Notes: generated by a model from the letters alone, not told the origin. Counted from the stretch's first letter, positions 23,105 to 33,239 are shown. The stretch: 64,000 nucleotides of DNA from Aquiluna sp. (GCA_028095925.1 JAOHCW010000001.1:62001-126000), one strand, 5' to 3'. Numbers and translations are program-made.

Positions 23105-23928
23105 TGCGCAAGCGCTTCGAACTAAAAACCGATGACGATATCCGCAAGATGCGGGTTGCGGGCCTACTCACGGCTAAGGCGCTAAAGGCAGTTCGTGATG
23201 CGGTAAAGCCTGGAGTTACAACCCTGGAGCTCGACCAAATTGCGGAACAGACTATTCGGGATGGCGGCGGAATTCCCAATTTCCAACTGGTGCCTGGCTA
23301 CTACCACACCATCTGCGCGTCAATAAACTCCGCCGTTGTCCATGGCATCCCCTCAAATCGCAAACTTGAGGCAGGGGATTTGCTTTCGGTGGACTGCGGC
23401 GCGGAGGTCGATGGCTGGAATGGAGACAGTGCATTTTCAATTGTTGTTCCGGGAGATAACTCAGAGCTTGCTGTTCAGCGTCAGGTTCAGTCCGATGTCT
23501 GTCAGGGGTCACTTTGGGCTGGAATTGCGGCCTTCGCAGGTGCCGCAAGGCTAAACGAGGTCGGCATTGCCGTGGAGCAGCACGTAAGGTCAAAAGGCCC
23601 ATACGGCATCTTGCAGGAATACATCGGCCACGGCATTGGCAGGACCATGCATGAAGATCCGGCAGTTTTCAACTACAAAACTCGAGACGCAGGCCCAAAA
23701 GTGGAGGCGGGGATGTGCATCGCGATTGAGCCGATGATCACCGCAGGGGACCAGCAGACCTTTATTCAGGACGATGACTGGACCGTTGAGACCATGGATG
23801 GCTCAGACGGAGCCCACTGGGAACACAGCGTCGCGAGGCACTCAAAGGGCATCTGGGTGCTTACCGAGGTTGATGGCGGAAGAGAAAAGCTTGCGCCCTT
23901 TGGAATTACACCAATTTCTTTGGATTAG
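23104..23928 (+). CDS. map: methionine aminopeptidase type I
   Basis: Removes the initiator Met from new proteins, using two metal ions. It has 274 residues without the N-terminal zinc-finger or SH3-linker of longer forms. Metal ligands are visible in SVDCGAEVDGWNGDSAF (two Asp), GHGIGRTMHEDP (His), IEPMI (Glu) and the final WEHSVA Glu. The ATG overlaps the adk stop. The 120-base gap after it, before infA, shows no promoter I would commit to (TAGTAT at 23957 lacks a -35). Confidence 0.96.
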   Translation: MRKRFELKTDDDIRKMRVAGLLTAKALKAVRDAVKPGVTTLELDQIAEQTIRDGGGIPNFQLVPGYYHTICASINSAVVHGIPSNRKLEAGDLLSVDCGAEVDGWNGDSAFSIVVPGDNSELAVQRQVQSDVCQGSLWAGIAAFAGAARLNEVGIAVEQHVRSKGPYGILQEYIGHGIGRTMHEDPAVFNYKTRDAGPKVEAGMCIAIEPMITAGDQQTFIQDDDWTVETMDGSDGAHWEHSVARHSKGIWVLTEVDGGREKLAPFGITPISLD

Positions 23929-24048
23929 CCACTAGCATTCGCCCCGATTTCCCCCTAGTATTGTCCCTTGGCGTTTCTTACGTGAAAAACCTTTCTTTTC
24001 GTTGGGCTTTCGCGTGTTCGTGACGCTAAAAAGTAGTGAAGTGAGTGC

Positions 24049-24270
24049 ATGGCCAACAAAGACGGCGTAATCGAGATCGAGGGTTCGGTCGTTGAGGCGC
24101 TCCCGAACGCAATGTTTCGGGTAGAGCTAACCAACGGACACATAGTTTTAGCCCACATCTCGGGAAAAATGCGACAGCACTATATCCGCATCCTCCCGGA
24201 GGACCGCGTGATTGTTGAGTTGTCGACTTACGACCTGACCCGAGGCCGCATCATCTACCGCTACAAGTAG
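24049..24270 (+). CDS. infA: translation initiation factor IF-1
   Basis: A-site-binding initiation factor, 73 residues, one OB fold. [43 protein letters not shown] and the C-terminal [13 protein letters not shown] are nearly invariant. First gene of the alpha group; rpmJ follows after 11 bases. Confidence 0.97.
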   Translation: MANKDGVIEIEGSVVEALPNAMFRVELTNGHIVLAHISGKMRQHYIRILPEDRVIVELSTYDLTRGRIIYRYK

Positions 24271-24281
24271 AAAGAAAGATC

Positions 24282-24395
24282 ATGAAGGTTAACCCGAGCG
24301 TCAAGAAGATTTGCGACAAGTGCAAGATCATTCGTCGTCATGGCCGCGTAATGGTGATTTGCGAGAACCCTCGTCACAAGCAGCGCCAGGGCTAG
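24282..24395 (+). CDS. rpmJ: 50S ribosomal protein L36
   Basis: Tiny zinc-ribbon 50S protein, 37 residues: it starts [14 protein letters not shown] and ends [10 protein letters not shown]. The zinc ligands Cys11, Cys14, Cys27 and His33 are all present, so this is the zinc-dependent form. AAGAAAGA lies just upstream of the ATG. Its position between infA and rpsM is the standard one. Confidence 0.96.
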   Translation: MKVNPSVKKICDKCKIIRRHGRVMVICENPRHKQRQG

Positions 24396-24533
24396 GCCAG
24401 CAGCACCCAACAACTAAATAGCATTAGGGCAGCACAGAGCGAAAGCTAACCTCCGGTAGAAGGCCGGGGCCCTCTCCGCCAGAGCGGGATTGTGATGCCG
24501 AAGACCTTCTAAAACATGGAGAGCAATCAAAAA
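24396..24533 (+). promoter_or_regulatory. structured leader before rpsM
   Basis: A 138-base gap with TAGAAGG (24457-24463) complementary to CCTTCTA (24505-24511), enclosing a small CCGC/GCGG hairpin. ACCTCC at 24449 could pair with the rpsM ribosome site GGAG (24518), which would allow on/off control of translation. TTAGGG-17-TAACCT (24424-24452) is a weak promoter candidate. S4 or S13 feedback acts at this point in other bacteria; here it is only inference. Confidence 0.4.
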
Positions 24534-24911
24534 ATGGCACGTATAGCAGGAGTCGATATCCCTCGCGAGAAGCGAGTGGTTATCTCACTTACCTACATTT
24601 TCGGTATCGGCCGCACTCGCTCAAGCGAGATTCTGAAGGCCACCAAAATCTCAGAAGACGTCAGGGTCAAGGACCTAACAGACGACCAGCTGGTCGCGCT
24701 TCGTGATGTCATCGAAAAGGACTACAAGGTAGAGGGTGATCTTCGCCGTGAGGTCGCAGCCGACATCCGCCGCAAGGTCGAGATCGGCTCCTACGAAGGA
24801 ATTCGCCACCGCAAGGGACTTCCAGTCCGCGGTCAGCGCACCAAGACCAACGCAAGAACCCGCAAGGGTCCGAAGCGCACGGTCGCCGGCAAGAAGAAGG
24901 CAGCCCGCTAG
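24534..24911 (+). CDS. rpsM: 30S ribosomal protein S13
   Basis: Head protein contacting the P-site tRNA and L5; 125 residues. The start chosen is the ATG giving [15 protein letters not shown], with GGAGAG ten bases upstream. An in-frame ATG 18 bases earlier would overlap that ribosome site. [30 protein letters not shown] at the C-terminal end is the family signature region. Confidence 0.97.
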   Translation: MARIAGVDIPREKRVVISLTYIFGIGRTRSSEILKATKISEDVRVKDLTDDQLVALRDVIEKDYKVEGDLRREVAADIRRKVEIGSYEGIRHRKGLPVRGQRTKTNARTRKGPKRTVAGKKKAAR

Positions 24912-24939
24912 TCGCGGCAGGAAGGTCTAGGACTAAATA

Positions 24940-25344
<405 letters not shown>

Positions 25345-25437
25345 CCAAAAACTTAAACCCACAGATTCGGTCAGCCCAACCGGATCAAGCCCCGACGAGT
25401 ATCAAATAGCGGGTACTCAGACGAAAGGAACCAAATA
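25345..25437 (+). other. hairpins in the rpsK-rpoA gap
   Basis: GATTCGGT (25364-25371) pairs with ACCGGATC (25379-25386) with one G-U pair, and GAGTA (25397) pairs with TACTC (25414). No T-run follows. The rpoA ribosome site GAAAGGAACC comes after. This is where rpsD sits in many other bacteria. Confidence 0.4.
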
Positions 25438-26427
25438 GTGCTAATTGCACAGCGCCCCACCCTTCACGAAGAAGTAATCAGCGACAATCGTTCACGTTTT
25501 ATCCTGGACCCGCTGGAGCCAGGATTTGGCTACACCCTAGGAAACTCCCTCCGCCGCACCCTGCTCTCCTCGATTCCAGGTGCAGCGGTGACCAACATCC
25601 GAATTCAGGGCGTTAGCCACGAGTTCTCCACCATCCCCGGTGTGAAAGAGGATGTTGTTGAGGTAATCCTGAACATCAAGAACCTCGTTGTCTCATCTGA
25701 GCACGACGCACCAGTAGTTGCACACCTATCTAAGTCGGCAGCCGGTCCCGTTACCGCAGCCGACATTCAGGTGCCAGCAGGTGTCGAGGTTCACAACCCA
25801 GACCTAGTCCTTGCGACCCTAAACACCAAGGGCAAGCTTGAGATTGAGTTCATTATTGAGCGTGGCCGCGGCTACGTCCAGGCAAGCCAGAACCGCAACC
25901 CCGATGCAGAGGCCGGCGTAATTCCGGTTGACTCCATCTACTCCCCAGTACTCAAGGTTTCATATCGCGTCGAGGCAACTCGTGCCGGTGAGTTCACCAA
26001 CTTCGACAAGTTGGTAGTGGACGTCGAGACCAAGAGCTCAATGGCCCCTAAGGACGCGGTTGCTTCAGCAGGCGCCACCCTGGTTGAGCTGTTTGGCCTT
26101 GCCAAGGAGCTAAACGAAGAGGCCGAGGGTATCGAGATTGGCCCAGCTCCAGTCGAGCTAGCCGCCTCCAACGAGCTCTCCACCCCGATTGAGGACCTGG
26201 ACCTAACCGTTCGCTCCTACAACTGCCTCAAGCGTGAGGGCATCAACACGGTTTCCGAGCTCATTGCACTGAGCGAGGATCAGCTAATGAACATCCGTAA
26301 CTTTGGCTCGAAGTCTGTCGATGAGGTACGCGACAAGCTCACCAGCATGGGCCTACGTTTCAAGGATGCCGTCCCAGGCTTCGACTCCGCATACTTCGGT
26401 GGCGGCTTCGACGAAGACCAGATCTAA
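25438..26427 (+). CDS. rpoA: RNA polymerase alpha subunit
   Basis: Assembly scaffold and activator target of RNA polymerase; 329 residues. The N-terminal dimerisation domain carries [20 protein letters not shown]. The C-terminal domain (about 245-310) has [17 protein letters not shown] and [15 protein letters not shown], the UP-element and activator-contact surface. A Gly/Asp/Glu tail ends the protein. It starts at GTG after AAAGGAACCAAATA. Confidence 0.98.
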   Translation: MLIAQRPTLHEEVISDNRSRFILDPLEPGFGYTLGNSLRRTLLSSIPGAAVTNIRIQGVSHEFSTIPGVKEDVVEVILNIKNLVVSSEHDAPVVAHLSKSAAGPVTAADIQVPAGVEVHNPDLVLATLNTKGKLEIEFIIERGRGYVQASQNRNPDAEAGVIPVDSIYSPVLKVSYRVEATRAGEFTNFDKLVVDVETKSSMAPKDAVASAGATLVELFGLAKELNEEAEGIEIGPAPVELAASNELSTPIEDLDLTVRSYNCLKREGINTVSELIALSEDQLMNIRNFGSKSVDEVRDKLTSMGLRFKDAVPGFDSAYFGGGFDEDQI

Positions 26428-26446
26428 GTAGCGCAAGGAGAAACAA

Positions 26447-27115
26447 ATGCCTACCCCAACAAAGGGCCCACGTCTCGGAGGCGGACCAGCTCACGAGCGC
26501 CTAATGCTAAACAACATGGCGACCAGCCTGTTCAAGCACGGCAAGATCACCACGACCGAGACTCGTGCCAAGCGTCTTCGCCCAATTGCTGAGCGCCTAG
26601 TGACCTTTGCAAAGCGTGGCGACCTCGCCTCGCGTCGCAGGGTCATGCAGCAGATTCTTGACAAGACAGTGGTGCACCAGCTCTTCGCTGAGATTGCACC
26701 TCAGGTGCAGGACCGCCAGGGCGGATACACCCGCATCGTCAAGCTCGGCTACCGCAAGGGCGACAATGCCCCGATGGCAATGATCGAGCTCGTTCTAGAC
26801 CCAGTAACCCCAAAGCCAAAGGCCAACAAGGTCAAGCTCACCAACAACGTTGCTACCACTGCACCGGCTGAAGAGCCAGCAGCGGAAGCGGTTGAGGAGC
26901 AGGTGGAGGCAGTTGCGGAAGCTCCTGCCGAAGCACCAGTTGAAGAGACCGCTGCAGCTGAAGCTCCTGCTGAGGATGCGCCAGCAGAAAAGGCTCCTGC
27001 AGCCGAAGCTGAAGCACCTGCTGAAGAGCCTGCTGCAGAGGCAGCAAGCGAAGAGGCTCCTGCTGAGGAGGCAGCTCCTGAGGAGCCTGCAGCCGAGGAA
27101 GAGCCAAAGGCCTAA
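26447..27115 (+). CDS. rplQ: 50S ribosomal protein L17 with long acidic C-terminal tail
   Basis: Tunnel-exit-side 50S protein. The L17 domain covers about 1-118 ([37 protein letters not shown]-like [16 protein letters not shown]). A run of about 90 Ala/Glu/Pro residues (repeated PAEE, EAPAE, AAEE units) takes the length to 222. The tail is strongly acidic, opposite in charge to the L15 tail. The domain is certain. The tail is in frame up to the stop, with no sign of frameshift. Confidence 0.96.
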   Translation: MPTPTKGPRLGGGPAHERLMLNNMATSLFKHGKITTTETRAKRLRPIAERLVTFAKRGDLASRRRVMQQILDKTVVHQLFAEIAPQVQDRQGGYTRIVKLGYRKGDNAPMAMIELVLDPVTPKPKANKVKLTNNVATTAPAEEPAAEAVEEQVEAVAEAPAEAPVEETAAAEAPAEDAPAEKAPAAEAEAPAEEPAAEAASEEAPAEEAAPEEPAAEEEPKA

Positions 27116-27128
27116 ACAGGATCAATTC

Positions 27129-27992
27129 ATGAGTACGCCCGCTGGTTTGCCCGGCGGGCTTACTCGTTTCCGGATCAACCTCGCCTATGACGGCACAGAT
27201 TTTGTGGGTTGGGCCAAACAGCCTGGACTGAGAACTGTTCAGGGTGAACTGCTAAGTGCCCTGAGCACAATCTTTGGACCCAGCGCTGATGATTTTGGGA
27301 TGCGGGTTGCTGGCAGAACCGATGCCGGCGTGCACGCAGGGTTTCAGGTTTGCCACATCGACATAACTCAGGAGCAGCTGGTTCGGCTCGGAAGAGCTCC
27401 ATTTTCGGCTTCGCGGCTGGATGGTTTGTTGCCCGAGGACATCGCGATAATTGAGATTCTTGAGGCGCCTAATGGTTTCGATGCCAGATTTAGTGCAACC
27501 GGCCGCACCTACCACTTCGGCATAGCCGATCCAGCCTGCAAGCCAGATCCAAAGCAGGCCAGGTATGTCCTTGCCGTTCCCAGACGACTCGATGAGACGC
27601 TGATGGATGCGGCAGGTAAGTCGCTGGTTGGGCTTCGAGACTTTGGTGCTTTTTGCAAGCCCAGAGAGGGCGCAACCACTATCCGAGAGCTAAGGCAGCT
27701 GAGTGTTTTGCGGGAGCAGGACGGCCAGATTTTGGTGACACTGAGCGCAGATGCCTTTTGTCACAACATGGTCAGGTCCATTGTTGGTGCCTTGATTGCG
27801 GTGGGAGAGGGAAGGCTTTCCATGGACGAGCTGGCTGAGATTACCAAGGCCGCAAAAAGAACCAGCAAGTTCAAGGTTGTTGATCCTCGGGGGCTGTCAT
27901 TGGACGATGTTCAATACCCCGAGGACGATCAGCTTGCAGCGCAGGCGGAGAAGGCTAGAAACCTGCGTTCAGACGAGGATATTTCTGTTTGA
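27129..27992 (+). CDS. truA: tRNA pseudouridine synthase A
   Basis: Makes pseudouridine at positions 38-40 of the tRNA anticodon stem; cytoplasmic. It has 287 residues from the ATG chosen (MSTPAGLPGG), which has AGGA nine bases upstream. The frame is open further upstream only because it passes through the low-complexity rplQ tail. INLAYDGTDFVGWAKQPG and the catalytic-Asp motif RVAGRTDAGVHA are present, with FCHNMVRSIVGALI near the end. The rplQ-truA order is common in actinobacteria. Confidence 0.96.
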   Translation: MSTPAGLPGGLTRFRINLAYDGTDFVGWAKQPGLRTVQGELLSALSTIFGPSADDFGMRVAGRTDAGVHAGFQVCHIDITQEQLVRLGRAPFSASRLDGLLPEDIAIIEILEAPNGFDARFSATGRTYHFGIADPACKPDPKQARYVLAVPRRLDETLMDAAGKSLVGLRDFGAFCKPREGATTIRELRQLSVLREQDGQILVTLSADAFCHNMVRSIVGALIAVGEGRLSMDELAEITKAAKRTSKFKVVDPRGLSLDDVQYPEDDQLAAQAEKARNLRSDEDISV

Positions 27993-28017
27993 CCATGGGG
28001 TTCAAAACCCCTAGACT
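27989..28017 (+). promoter_or_regulatory. promoter of rplM-rpsI
   Basis: TTGACC (27989-27994) and TAGACT (28012-28017) are spaced by exactly 17 bases. The -35 overlaps the truA stop codon. Transcription should begin near 28024, leaving a leader of about 80 bases. Confidence 0.75.
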
Positions 28018-28019
28018 TG

Positions 28020-28102
28020 CTCCTTGGTTCGGCTTTGCCGAGCGGTTTGAAACCGCATAAGTCTGCGGAATCACTCAAAAAGAAACTACGAGGTAATTTA
28101 GC
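28020..28102 (+). promoter_or_regulatory. rplM leader with two hairpins
   Basis: Within the predicted leader, CGGC-TTT-GCCG is directly followed by GCGGTT-TGA-AACCGC. Neither has a T-run. L13 controls its own synthesis through a leader in some Firmicutes; whether this is an analogous element is not known. A third hairpin, GGGGTT-CAA-AACCCC (27997-28011), lies in the promoter spacer. Confidence 0.45.
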
Positions 28103-28546
28103 GTGCGTACTTATTCGCCAAAGGCCAGCGAGCTGAGCCACGAGTGGCTAGTCATCGACGCCACCGACGTGGTGTTAGGACGCCTAGCATCCCAGGCAGC
28201 CACCCTGCTACGCGGCAAGCACAAGCCAACTTTTGCAAACCACATGGACAACGGTGACTTTGTAATCATCATAAACGCCGAGAAGGTTGCGCTTACCGGT
28301 TCCAAGCTGACCCAGAAGATGGCCTACCGCCACTCCGGTTACCCAGGTGGTCTAACCGCTACCAGTTATGCAGAACTACTCGAGAAGAGCCCAGAGAAGG
28401 CTGTCGAGAAGGCTATTCGCGGCATGCTTCCAAAGAACTCTCTCGGGGACCAGATGCTAAAGAAGCTCAAGGTTTACTCCGGCAGCGAGCACCCACACGA
28501 GGCGCAGCAGCCAAAGACTTTCGTTATCGATCAGATTGCCCAGTAA
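28103..28546 (+). CDS. rplM: 50S ribosomal protein L13
   Basis: Early 50S assembly protein, 147 residues. It starts at GTG ([20 protein letters not shown]) after [32 protein letters not shown] and [22 protein letters not shown] are conserved. It is followed closely by rpsI, the usual pair. Confidence 0.97.
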   Translation: MRTYSPKASELSHEWLVIDATDVVLGRLASQAATLLRGKHKPTFANHMDNGDFVIIINAEKVALTGSKLTQKMAYRHSGYPGGLTATSYAELLEKSPEKAVEKAIRGMLPKNSLGDQMLKKLKVYSGSEHPHEAQQPKTFVIDQIAQ

Positions 28547-28556
28547 GGAAAAGAAC

Positions 28557-29060
28557 TTGGCTGAAAACGACGTAGTAGAGACCCAGGCGACCGAGGCAGA
28601 GGCCGAGGTCACCACCTACAGCACCGAGAGTGCTCCGGTTGAGAAGAAGGTTCGCTCTCGTGGTGAGCTAACCCAGCCAGGCGCTGGCACCGGTCGCCGC
28701 AAGGAGGCTGTCGCCAGGGTTCGAATCGCACCTGGAACCGGCAAGATCACGGTCAACGGCCGCACCTTCGAGGACTACTTCCCTAACAAGCTTCACCAGC
28801 AGCTAATCACCGACCCGTTCAAGGTTTTGGAGCTGCAAGGCGCCTACGACGTAGTTGCTCGTATCGATGGTGGTGGCATTGCAGGACAGGCCGGAGCGCT
28901 TCGTCTCGGCATCTCCCGTGCACTGAACCAGATCGACGCTGACAACAACCGTCCGACGCTGAAGAAGGCTGGATTCCTAAGCCGCGATTCTCGTGTAATC
29001 GAGAGCAAGAAGGCTGGACTCAAGAAGGCACGCAAGGCCTCCCAGTTCTCCAAGCGTTAA
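28557..29060 (+). CDS. rpsI: 30S ribosomal protein S9 with acidic N-terminal tail
   Basis: P-site tRNA-contacting head protein, 167 residues. The TTG start is chosen because AAGGAAAAG lies a few bases upstream and it begins ten bases after the rplM stop. An earlier in-frame ATG (28536) would overlap rplM and lacks a site. The S9 core starts near residue 45 ([18 protein letters not shown]) and ends with the tRNA-contacting [12 protein letters not shown]. The first 40 residues are Glu/Thr-rich and disordered, as in several actinobacteria. Confidence 0.95.
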   Translation: MAENDVVETQATEAEAEVTTYSTESAPVEKKVRSRGELTQPGAGTGRRKEAVARVRIAPGTGKITVNGRTFEDYFPNKLHQQLITDPFKVLELQGAYDVVARIDGGGIAGQAGALRLGISRALNQIDADNNRPTLKKAGFLSRDSRVIESKKAGLKKARKASQFSKR

Positions 29061-29069
29061 GCTTCCGCC

Positions 29070-30413
29070 ATGGCCAGGCTTTTTGGCACCGATGGCGTTC
29101 GTGGCACAGCGAACAAAGACATCACCGCTGACTTCTCGTTGCGCCTGGCTCAGGCGGCCGCGGTTGTCCTGGCAGCTGGGGCTAGAGAACGCGGAGAACG
29201 CCCAAGGGCAGTAATCGCCAAGGACCCGAGAGTCTCCTCTGATTTCATCTCAGCAGCTGTCTCAGCAGGCCTAGCATCCTCAGGTGTTGACGTTTTTGAT
29301 GCGGGCGTCATTCCAACCCCAGCCTGTGCTTACCTGACTGCAGATCTTGGCGCTGACTTTGGAGTCATGATTTCGGCAAGCCATAATGCTGCGCCCGACA
29401 ACGGCATCAAGTTTTTCTCTCACGGCGGCCACAAGCTCCCAGACTCGCTAGAAGATGAGATTGAAAGCGCCATGGGCCAGAGCCTCACTCCACTGGGTGG
29501 CGAGGTTGGCAAGGTGACCAGGTTTGCAGATGCAGAGGATAGGTACCTCGTGCACCTCCTGGGCACTCTTGAAACCAAGCTCGATGGCATGAAGGTCGTT
29601 GTTGACTGCGCAAATGGCGCAGCTAGCGCCATATCTCCTCAGGCCCTGAGTGATGCGGGCGCGAAGGTGGTCGTTATTGGGGCTGACCCAGACGGCACCA
29701 ACATAAATTCCGGTTATGGCTCAACTCATTTGTCCGCTCTGCAGGCTGCGGTGGTTGAACACGGAGCTGCTCTTGGTATTGCCCACGATGGAGACGCCGA
29801 TCGCTGCCTCGCCGTTGACGAAAGCGGTCGGGTAATCGATGGCGATCACATAATGGCGATTCTTGCCCTTGCCATGAAGGATGCCGGGAAACTCAGCCGG
29901 GACACTCTTGTCGCAACTGTCATGTCAAATCTTGGGCTCAAGGTGGCCATGAAAGAGGCGGGCATCAAGATGCTTGAGACCGCGGTTGGTGACCGCTACG
30001 TACTCGAAGAGATGCGCTCCGGCGGCTACGCACTTGGTGGCGAGCAGTCCGGGCACATCATCTTTAGCCAATATGCGACCACTGGAGACGGCGTTCTCAC
30101 GGGCCTGCAGCTAGCGGCCAGGATGGTTGAAACAGGCAAGCCCCTTAGTGAGTTGGCGTCGGTGATGGACACCTACCCACAGGTTCTTATCAACGTTCCA
30201 GATGTCGACAAGTCGGCTCTTGCAGGCAATCCTGACCTGGCAGAGCTTGTGGACCAGGCAAAGGCGGAGCTCGGAGAAAATGGCCGAGTGCTGCTTCGTG
30301 CTTCTGGCACCGAAGCCCTTGTCAGGGTCATGGTTGAGGCCAAAGACCAGGGCAGCGCCCAGAGCTGGGCAGAGCGCATCGCCAATCTTGTAGCCGAAAA
30401 GCTCGCCCTCTAG
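29070..30413 (+). CDS. glmM: phosphoglucosamine mutase
   Basis: Converts glucosamine-6-P to glucosamine-1-P for UDP-GlcNAc and peptidoglycan. It has 447 residues. It starts [15 protein letters not shown]. The phosphorylated Ser is in [13 protein letters not shown] near residue 100, the Mg-binding loop is GDADRC, and [12 protein letters not shown] is the phosphate-binding end. It lies nine bases after rpsI and overlaps the end of convergent coaA by four bases. GlmS, the preceding step, is encoded 1 kb downstream. Confidence 0.97.
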   Translation: MARLFGTDGVRGTANKDITADFSLRLAQAAAVVLAAGARERGERPRAVIAKDPRVSSDFISAAVSAGLASSGVDVFDAGVIPTPACAYLTADLGADFGVMISASHNAAPDNGIKFFSHGGHKLPDSLEDEIESAMGQSLTPLGGEVGKVTRFADAEDRYLVHLLGTLETKLDGMKVVVDCANGAASAISPQALSDAGAKVVVIGADPDGTNINSGYGSTHLSALQAAVVEHGAALGIAHDGDADRCLAVDESGRVIDGDHIMAILALAMKDAGKLSRDTLVATVMSNLGLKVAMKEAGIKMLETAVGDRYVLEEMRSGGYALGGEQSGHIIFSQYATTGDGVLTGLQLAARMVETGKPLSELASVMDTYPQVLINVPDVDKSALAGNPDLAELVDQAKAELGENGRVLLRASGTEALVRVMVEAKDQGSAQSWAERIANLVAEKLAL

Positions 30414-31357
30414 ATCTTTCTAAGCAGCACCTTTTCAACCCGGTGCTCATCGCCCTTGTGCATGACAAGAGTGGCGCGTGAGCGAGTGGGCTCGATGTTT
30501 TCCCTCAGGTTTACCAGATTTATGTTTCTCCAAAAGCCCTGAGCTCTGTCCATGGCCTGCTCCTCGGTGAGGTTTTTTGTTAGGTCATTGAAGTAGGACC
30601 GGGGGTTGGTAAATGCTGTTGACCACAGCTGAGCAAAACGTGCCAGGTACCACTTCTCGAGATTCTTTGGGTCGGCGTCAATGTAGATGCTGAAGTCAAA
30701 GTAGTCGCTTAGCGCAACCTCTTGACCAGGAGCTGGTGGCTGTAGGAGGTTTAGCCCCTCGACTATCAGCACATCAGGGGTAGTGACAGTGACAAATTCT
30801 CCCTCGACGATGTCGTAGGTGAGGTGGGAGTACACCGGAACCTGAATCTCGCTCTTTCCAGACTTGATGTCGGCAACAAATTCCAAAAGCTTCTTGCGGT
30901 CGTAGCTCTCCGGGAAGCCCTTACGCTCCATAAGACCGCGCTTTTCTAGCTCGCTGTTTGGGTAGAGGAAGCCGTCGGTAGTCACTAGCTCCACGTTTGG
31001 AATACCCTCCCAGCGCTGCATTAGCTCCTTGAGCAGCCTGGAGACTGTCGACTTACCCGCGGCAACCGAGCCTGCCACGGCGATGATAAACGGTGTTCTG
31101 GCAGCCCGCTCACCAAAAAACTCCACAGTGTTGCCATGCAGCAGCTGCGCCTGCTTCACATAGATGCTCAGCAGCTCGCTAACGGGGAGATAGACCTCAC
31201 TGACCTCCTGCAGGTCTAGTAAATCGCCTAGACCGCGGATGTTTCTCAGCTCTTCCTCGGTGAGCGGCAGCGACGATGAGCCAGCCAGATCTGACCAGTC
31301 CGCTCTATCGATAGATACGTAGGGGGAGCGGCTCTGGGGCCGCTGCGCTGCACTCAC
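30410..31357 (-). CDS. coaA: type I pantothenate kinase
   Basis: First step of coenzyme A synthesis (pantothenate to 4'-phosphopantothenate); 315 residues. P-loop [15 protein letters not shown], the [28 protein letters not shown] block and [11 protein letters not shown] are diagnostic. The GTG start is in the 30-base divergent gap with glmS. The end overlaps glmM. Confidence 0.97.
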   Translation of the reverse strand: MSAAQRPQSRSPYVSIDRADWSDLAGSSSLPLTEEELRNIRGLGDLLDLQEVSEVYLPVSELLSIYVKQAQLLHGNTVEFFGERAARTPFIIAVAGSVAAGKSTVSRLLKELMQRWEGIPNVELVTTDGFLYPNSELEKRGLMERKGFPESYDRKKLLEFVADIKSGKSEIQVPVYSHLTYDIVEGEFVTVTTPDVLIVEGLNLLQPPAPGQEVALSDYFDFSIYIDADPKNLEKWYLARFAQLWSTAFTNPRSYFNDLTKNLTEEQAMDRAQGFWRNINLVNLRENIEPTRSRATLVMHKGDEHRVEKVLLRKI

Positions 31358-31374
31358 AAGGGGCTATTCTGCCG

Positions 31375-31388
31375 TAGATTAGGGGTCA
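31375..31388 (+). promoter_or_regulatory. -10 element consistent with leaderless glmS mRNA
   Basis: TAGATT (31375-31380) ends seven bases before the glmS ATG, which would put the transcript start at or next to the initiation codon. No -35 match is visible. Leaderless transcripts with exactly this spacing are frequent in actinobacteria. Confidence 0.45.
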
Positions 31389-33238
31389 TGTGTGGAATCG
31401 TGGGCTACGTGGGCCCGGGGTCAACACTTGATGTTTTGCTGGGTGGCCTAAAGCGCCTGGAATATCGAGGCTATGACTCCGCTGGCGTATCGGTAATTGA
31501 TCAAGATGCAGGGCTGCAAACTAGAAAGCGCGCAGGAAAGCTCTCGGTACTGGTTGAAGATCTCGAAGAGTCGCCAATCACAGATGCACACATCGGTATT
31601 GGCCACACCCGCTGGGCAACCCATGGTGCTCCAACGGATACCAATGCCCACCCGCATCTCGGAGGCGAACACCTCAAGCTTTCCCTGATCCACAACGGCA
31701 TCATTGAGAACTTTTCTGAGCTCAAGACTGAGCTGCAAGAGGCTGGGGTCAAGTTCAGCTCGGAGACTGACAGCGAGGTTGCCGCACACCTCGTTGCAAG
31801 AGAGTACGAGAAAACCGGTGACCTAACCGCTGCTTTTAGGGCGGTTGTAAACAGGTTGATGGGCGCCTTTACTCTGCTCTGCATCCACGAGGACCACAAG
31901 GATTTGGTGCTTGCTGCCAGACGAAACTCCCCGCTGGTTATTGGTCTAGGTGAAGGTGAGAACTTCCTCGGTAGCGACGTTGCGGCCTTTGTCGCACACA
32001 CCAAGCGTGCGGTGTCAGTGGGACAGGATCAACTGGTTGAGCTGAGGCAGGATGCGGTCAAGGTCACTACCTTCTCAGGGGAAGAGGTGACACCGGAGGA
32101 ATTCACCGTTGACTGGGACGCATCTGCCGCATCCAAGGGCGGCTGGCCCTCGTTTATGGCCAAGGAGATTGCGGATCAGCCTCAGGCTGTGGGCGACACC
32201 CTCATGGGTCGCCTCGCCTCGGATGGTTCGGTAAAGCTCAGCGAGTTTGCCGGTCTAGACCGGCTCAGTGAGGTCAACCGCATAACCATCATCGCCTGCG
32301 GCACCGCGGCCTATGCCGGTGAGGTTGCCAAGTATGCAATTGAGAAGTGGGCAAAGATTCCCACCAGCGTTGAGCTTGCCCATGAGTTCCGCTATCGAGA
32401 CCCAATTATTGACGAGCAAACCCTCGTTATTGCAATCAGTCAGTCCGGAGAGACCATGGACACGCTGATGGCTGTTCGCTACGCAAAAGAACGCGGAGCG
32501 AAGGTGCTTTCGATCTGCAATACCCAGGGTGCCACTCTCGCTAGGGAATCCGATGCCACCATCTATACCCACGCAGGTCCGGAGGTCGCAGTGGCATCGA
32601 CCAAGGCCTTCACCGCGCAAATCACCGCGGGTCAGCTAGTCGCCCTGTCGCTTGCTTGGCAGCGCGGGGCTATGGACAAAGATCACCTAAAGGAGCTTGG
32701 CTTAGAGCTTCTAAAGCTTCCCCGGATGGTAAAGCAGGTCCTAGAGTCTGTTGAGCGTATGAGGGAGCTTGGCAAGGAATTGAAAGACGCCAAGTCAGTT
32801 CTTTTCTTGGGTCGGAACGTCGGCTTCCCAATCGCGATGGAGGGTGCACTAAAGCTCAAGGAGCTCGCCTATATCCATGCCGAGGGCTTTGCAGCCGGTG
32901 AGCTAAAGCACGGACCAATTGCGCTAATTGAGCCGGGCCAGCCAGTAATCGTTGTCGTGCCCTCTCCAAACGGTGAAGATTCTCTACACCCCAAGGTGGT
33001 CTCCAACATTCAGGAGATTAAGGCCAGAGGGGCAAAGGTCATTGCTATTGCAGAGGAAGGCGACAGTGCAGTCGGCAAGAGTGCTGACGAGGTCTTCTTC
33101 GTCCCCCAGACACACCCCTTTATGGCGGCGCAGCTTGCGGTTTTGCCGCTGCAGATTTTTGCCCTTGAACTTGCCAGCGCCAAAGGCCTCGATGTTGACC
33201 AGCCGAGAAACTTGGCAAAGAGCGTGACGGTGGAGTGA
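31388..33238 (+). CDS. glmS: glutamine-fructose-6-phosphate aminotransferase
   Basis: Makes glucosamine-6-P from fructose-6-P and glutamine. It has 616 residues. The N-terminal glutaminase domain starts with the catalytic Cys (MCGIVGYVG) and carries GHTRWATHG. Two SIS sugar-binding domains follow (SQSGETMDTL, then the second around 460-600), ending PRNLAKSVTVE. There is no glmS ribozyme in the 30-base upstream gap. Confidence 0.97.
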   Translation: MCGIVGYVGPGSTLDVLLGGLKRLEYRGYDSAGVSVIDQDAGLQTRKRAGKLSVLVEDLEESPITDAHIGIGHTRWATHGAPTDTNAHPHLGGEHLKLSLIHNGIIENFSELKTELQEAGVKFSSETDSEVAAHLVAREYEKTGDLTAAFRAVVNRLMGAFTLLCIHEDHKDLVLAARRNSPLVIGLGEGENFLGSDVAAFVAHTKRAVSVGQDQLVELRQDAVKVTTFSGEEVTPEEFTVDWDASAASKGGWPSFMAKEIADQPQAVGDTLMGRLASDGSVKLSEFAGLDRLSEVNRITIIACGTAAYAGEVAKYAIEKWAKIPTSVELAHEFRYRDPIIDEQTLVIAISQSGETMDTLMAVRYAKERGAKVLSICNTQGATLARESDATIYTHAGPEVAVASTKAFTAQITAGQLVALSLAWQRGAMDKDHLKELGLELLKLPRMVKQVLESVERMRELGKELKDAKSVLFLGRNVGFPIAMEGALKLKELAYIHAEGFAAGELKHGPIALIEPGQPVIVVVPSPNGEDSLHPKVVSNIQEIKARGAKVIAIAEEGDSAVGKSADEVFFVPQTHPFMAAQLAVLPLQIFALELASAKGLDVDQPRNLAKSVTVE

Positions 33239-33239
33239 T

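Noticed and set aside
23929-24048. Gap before infA examined for a promoter
   Set aside because: TAGTAT at 23957 and TTGTCC at 23961 have no properly spaced partners, so no promoter is called.
26850-27128. In-frame upstream extension of truA reading a Leu/Lys/Arg-rich sequence
   Set aside because: It is the alternate frame of the rplQ Ala/Glu tail, which is stop-free by composition. The ATG at 27129 has a ribosome site and starts the recognisable domain.
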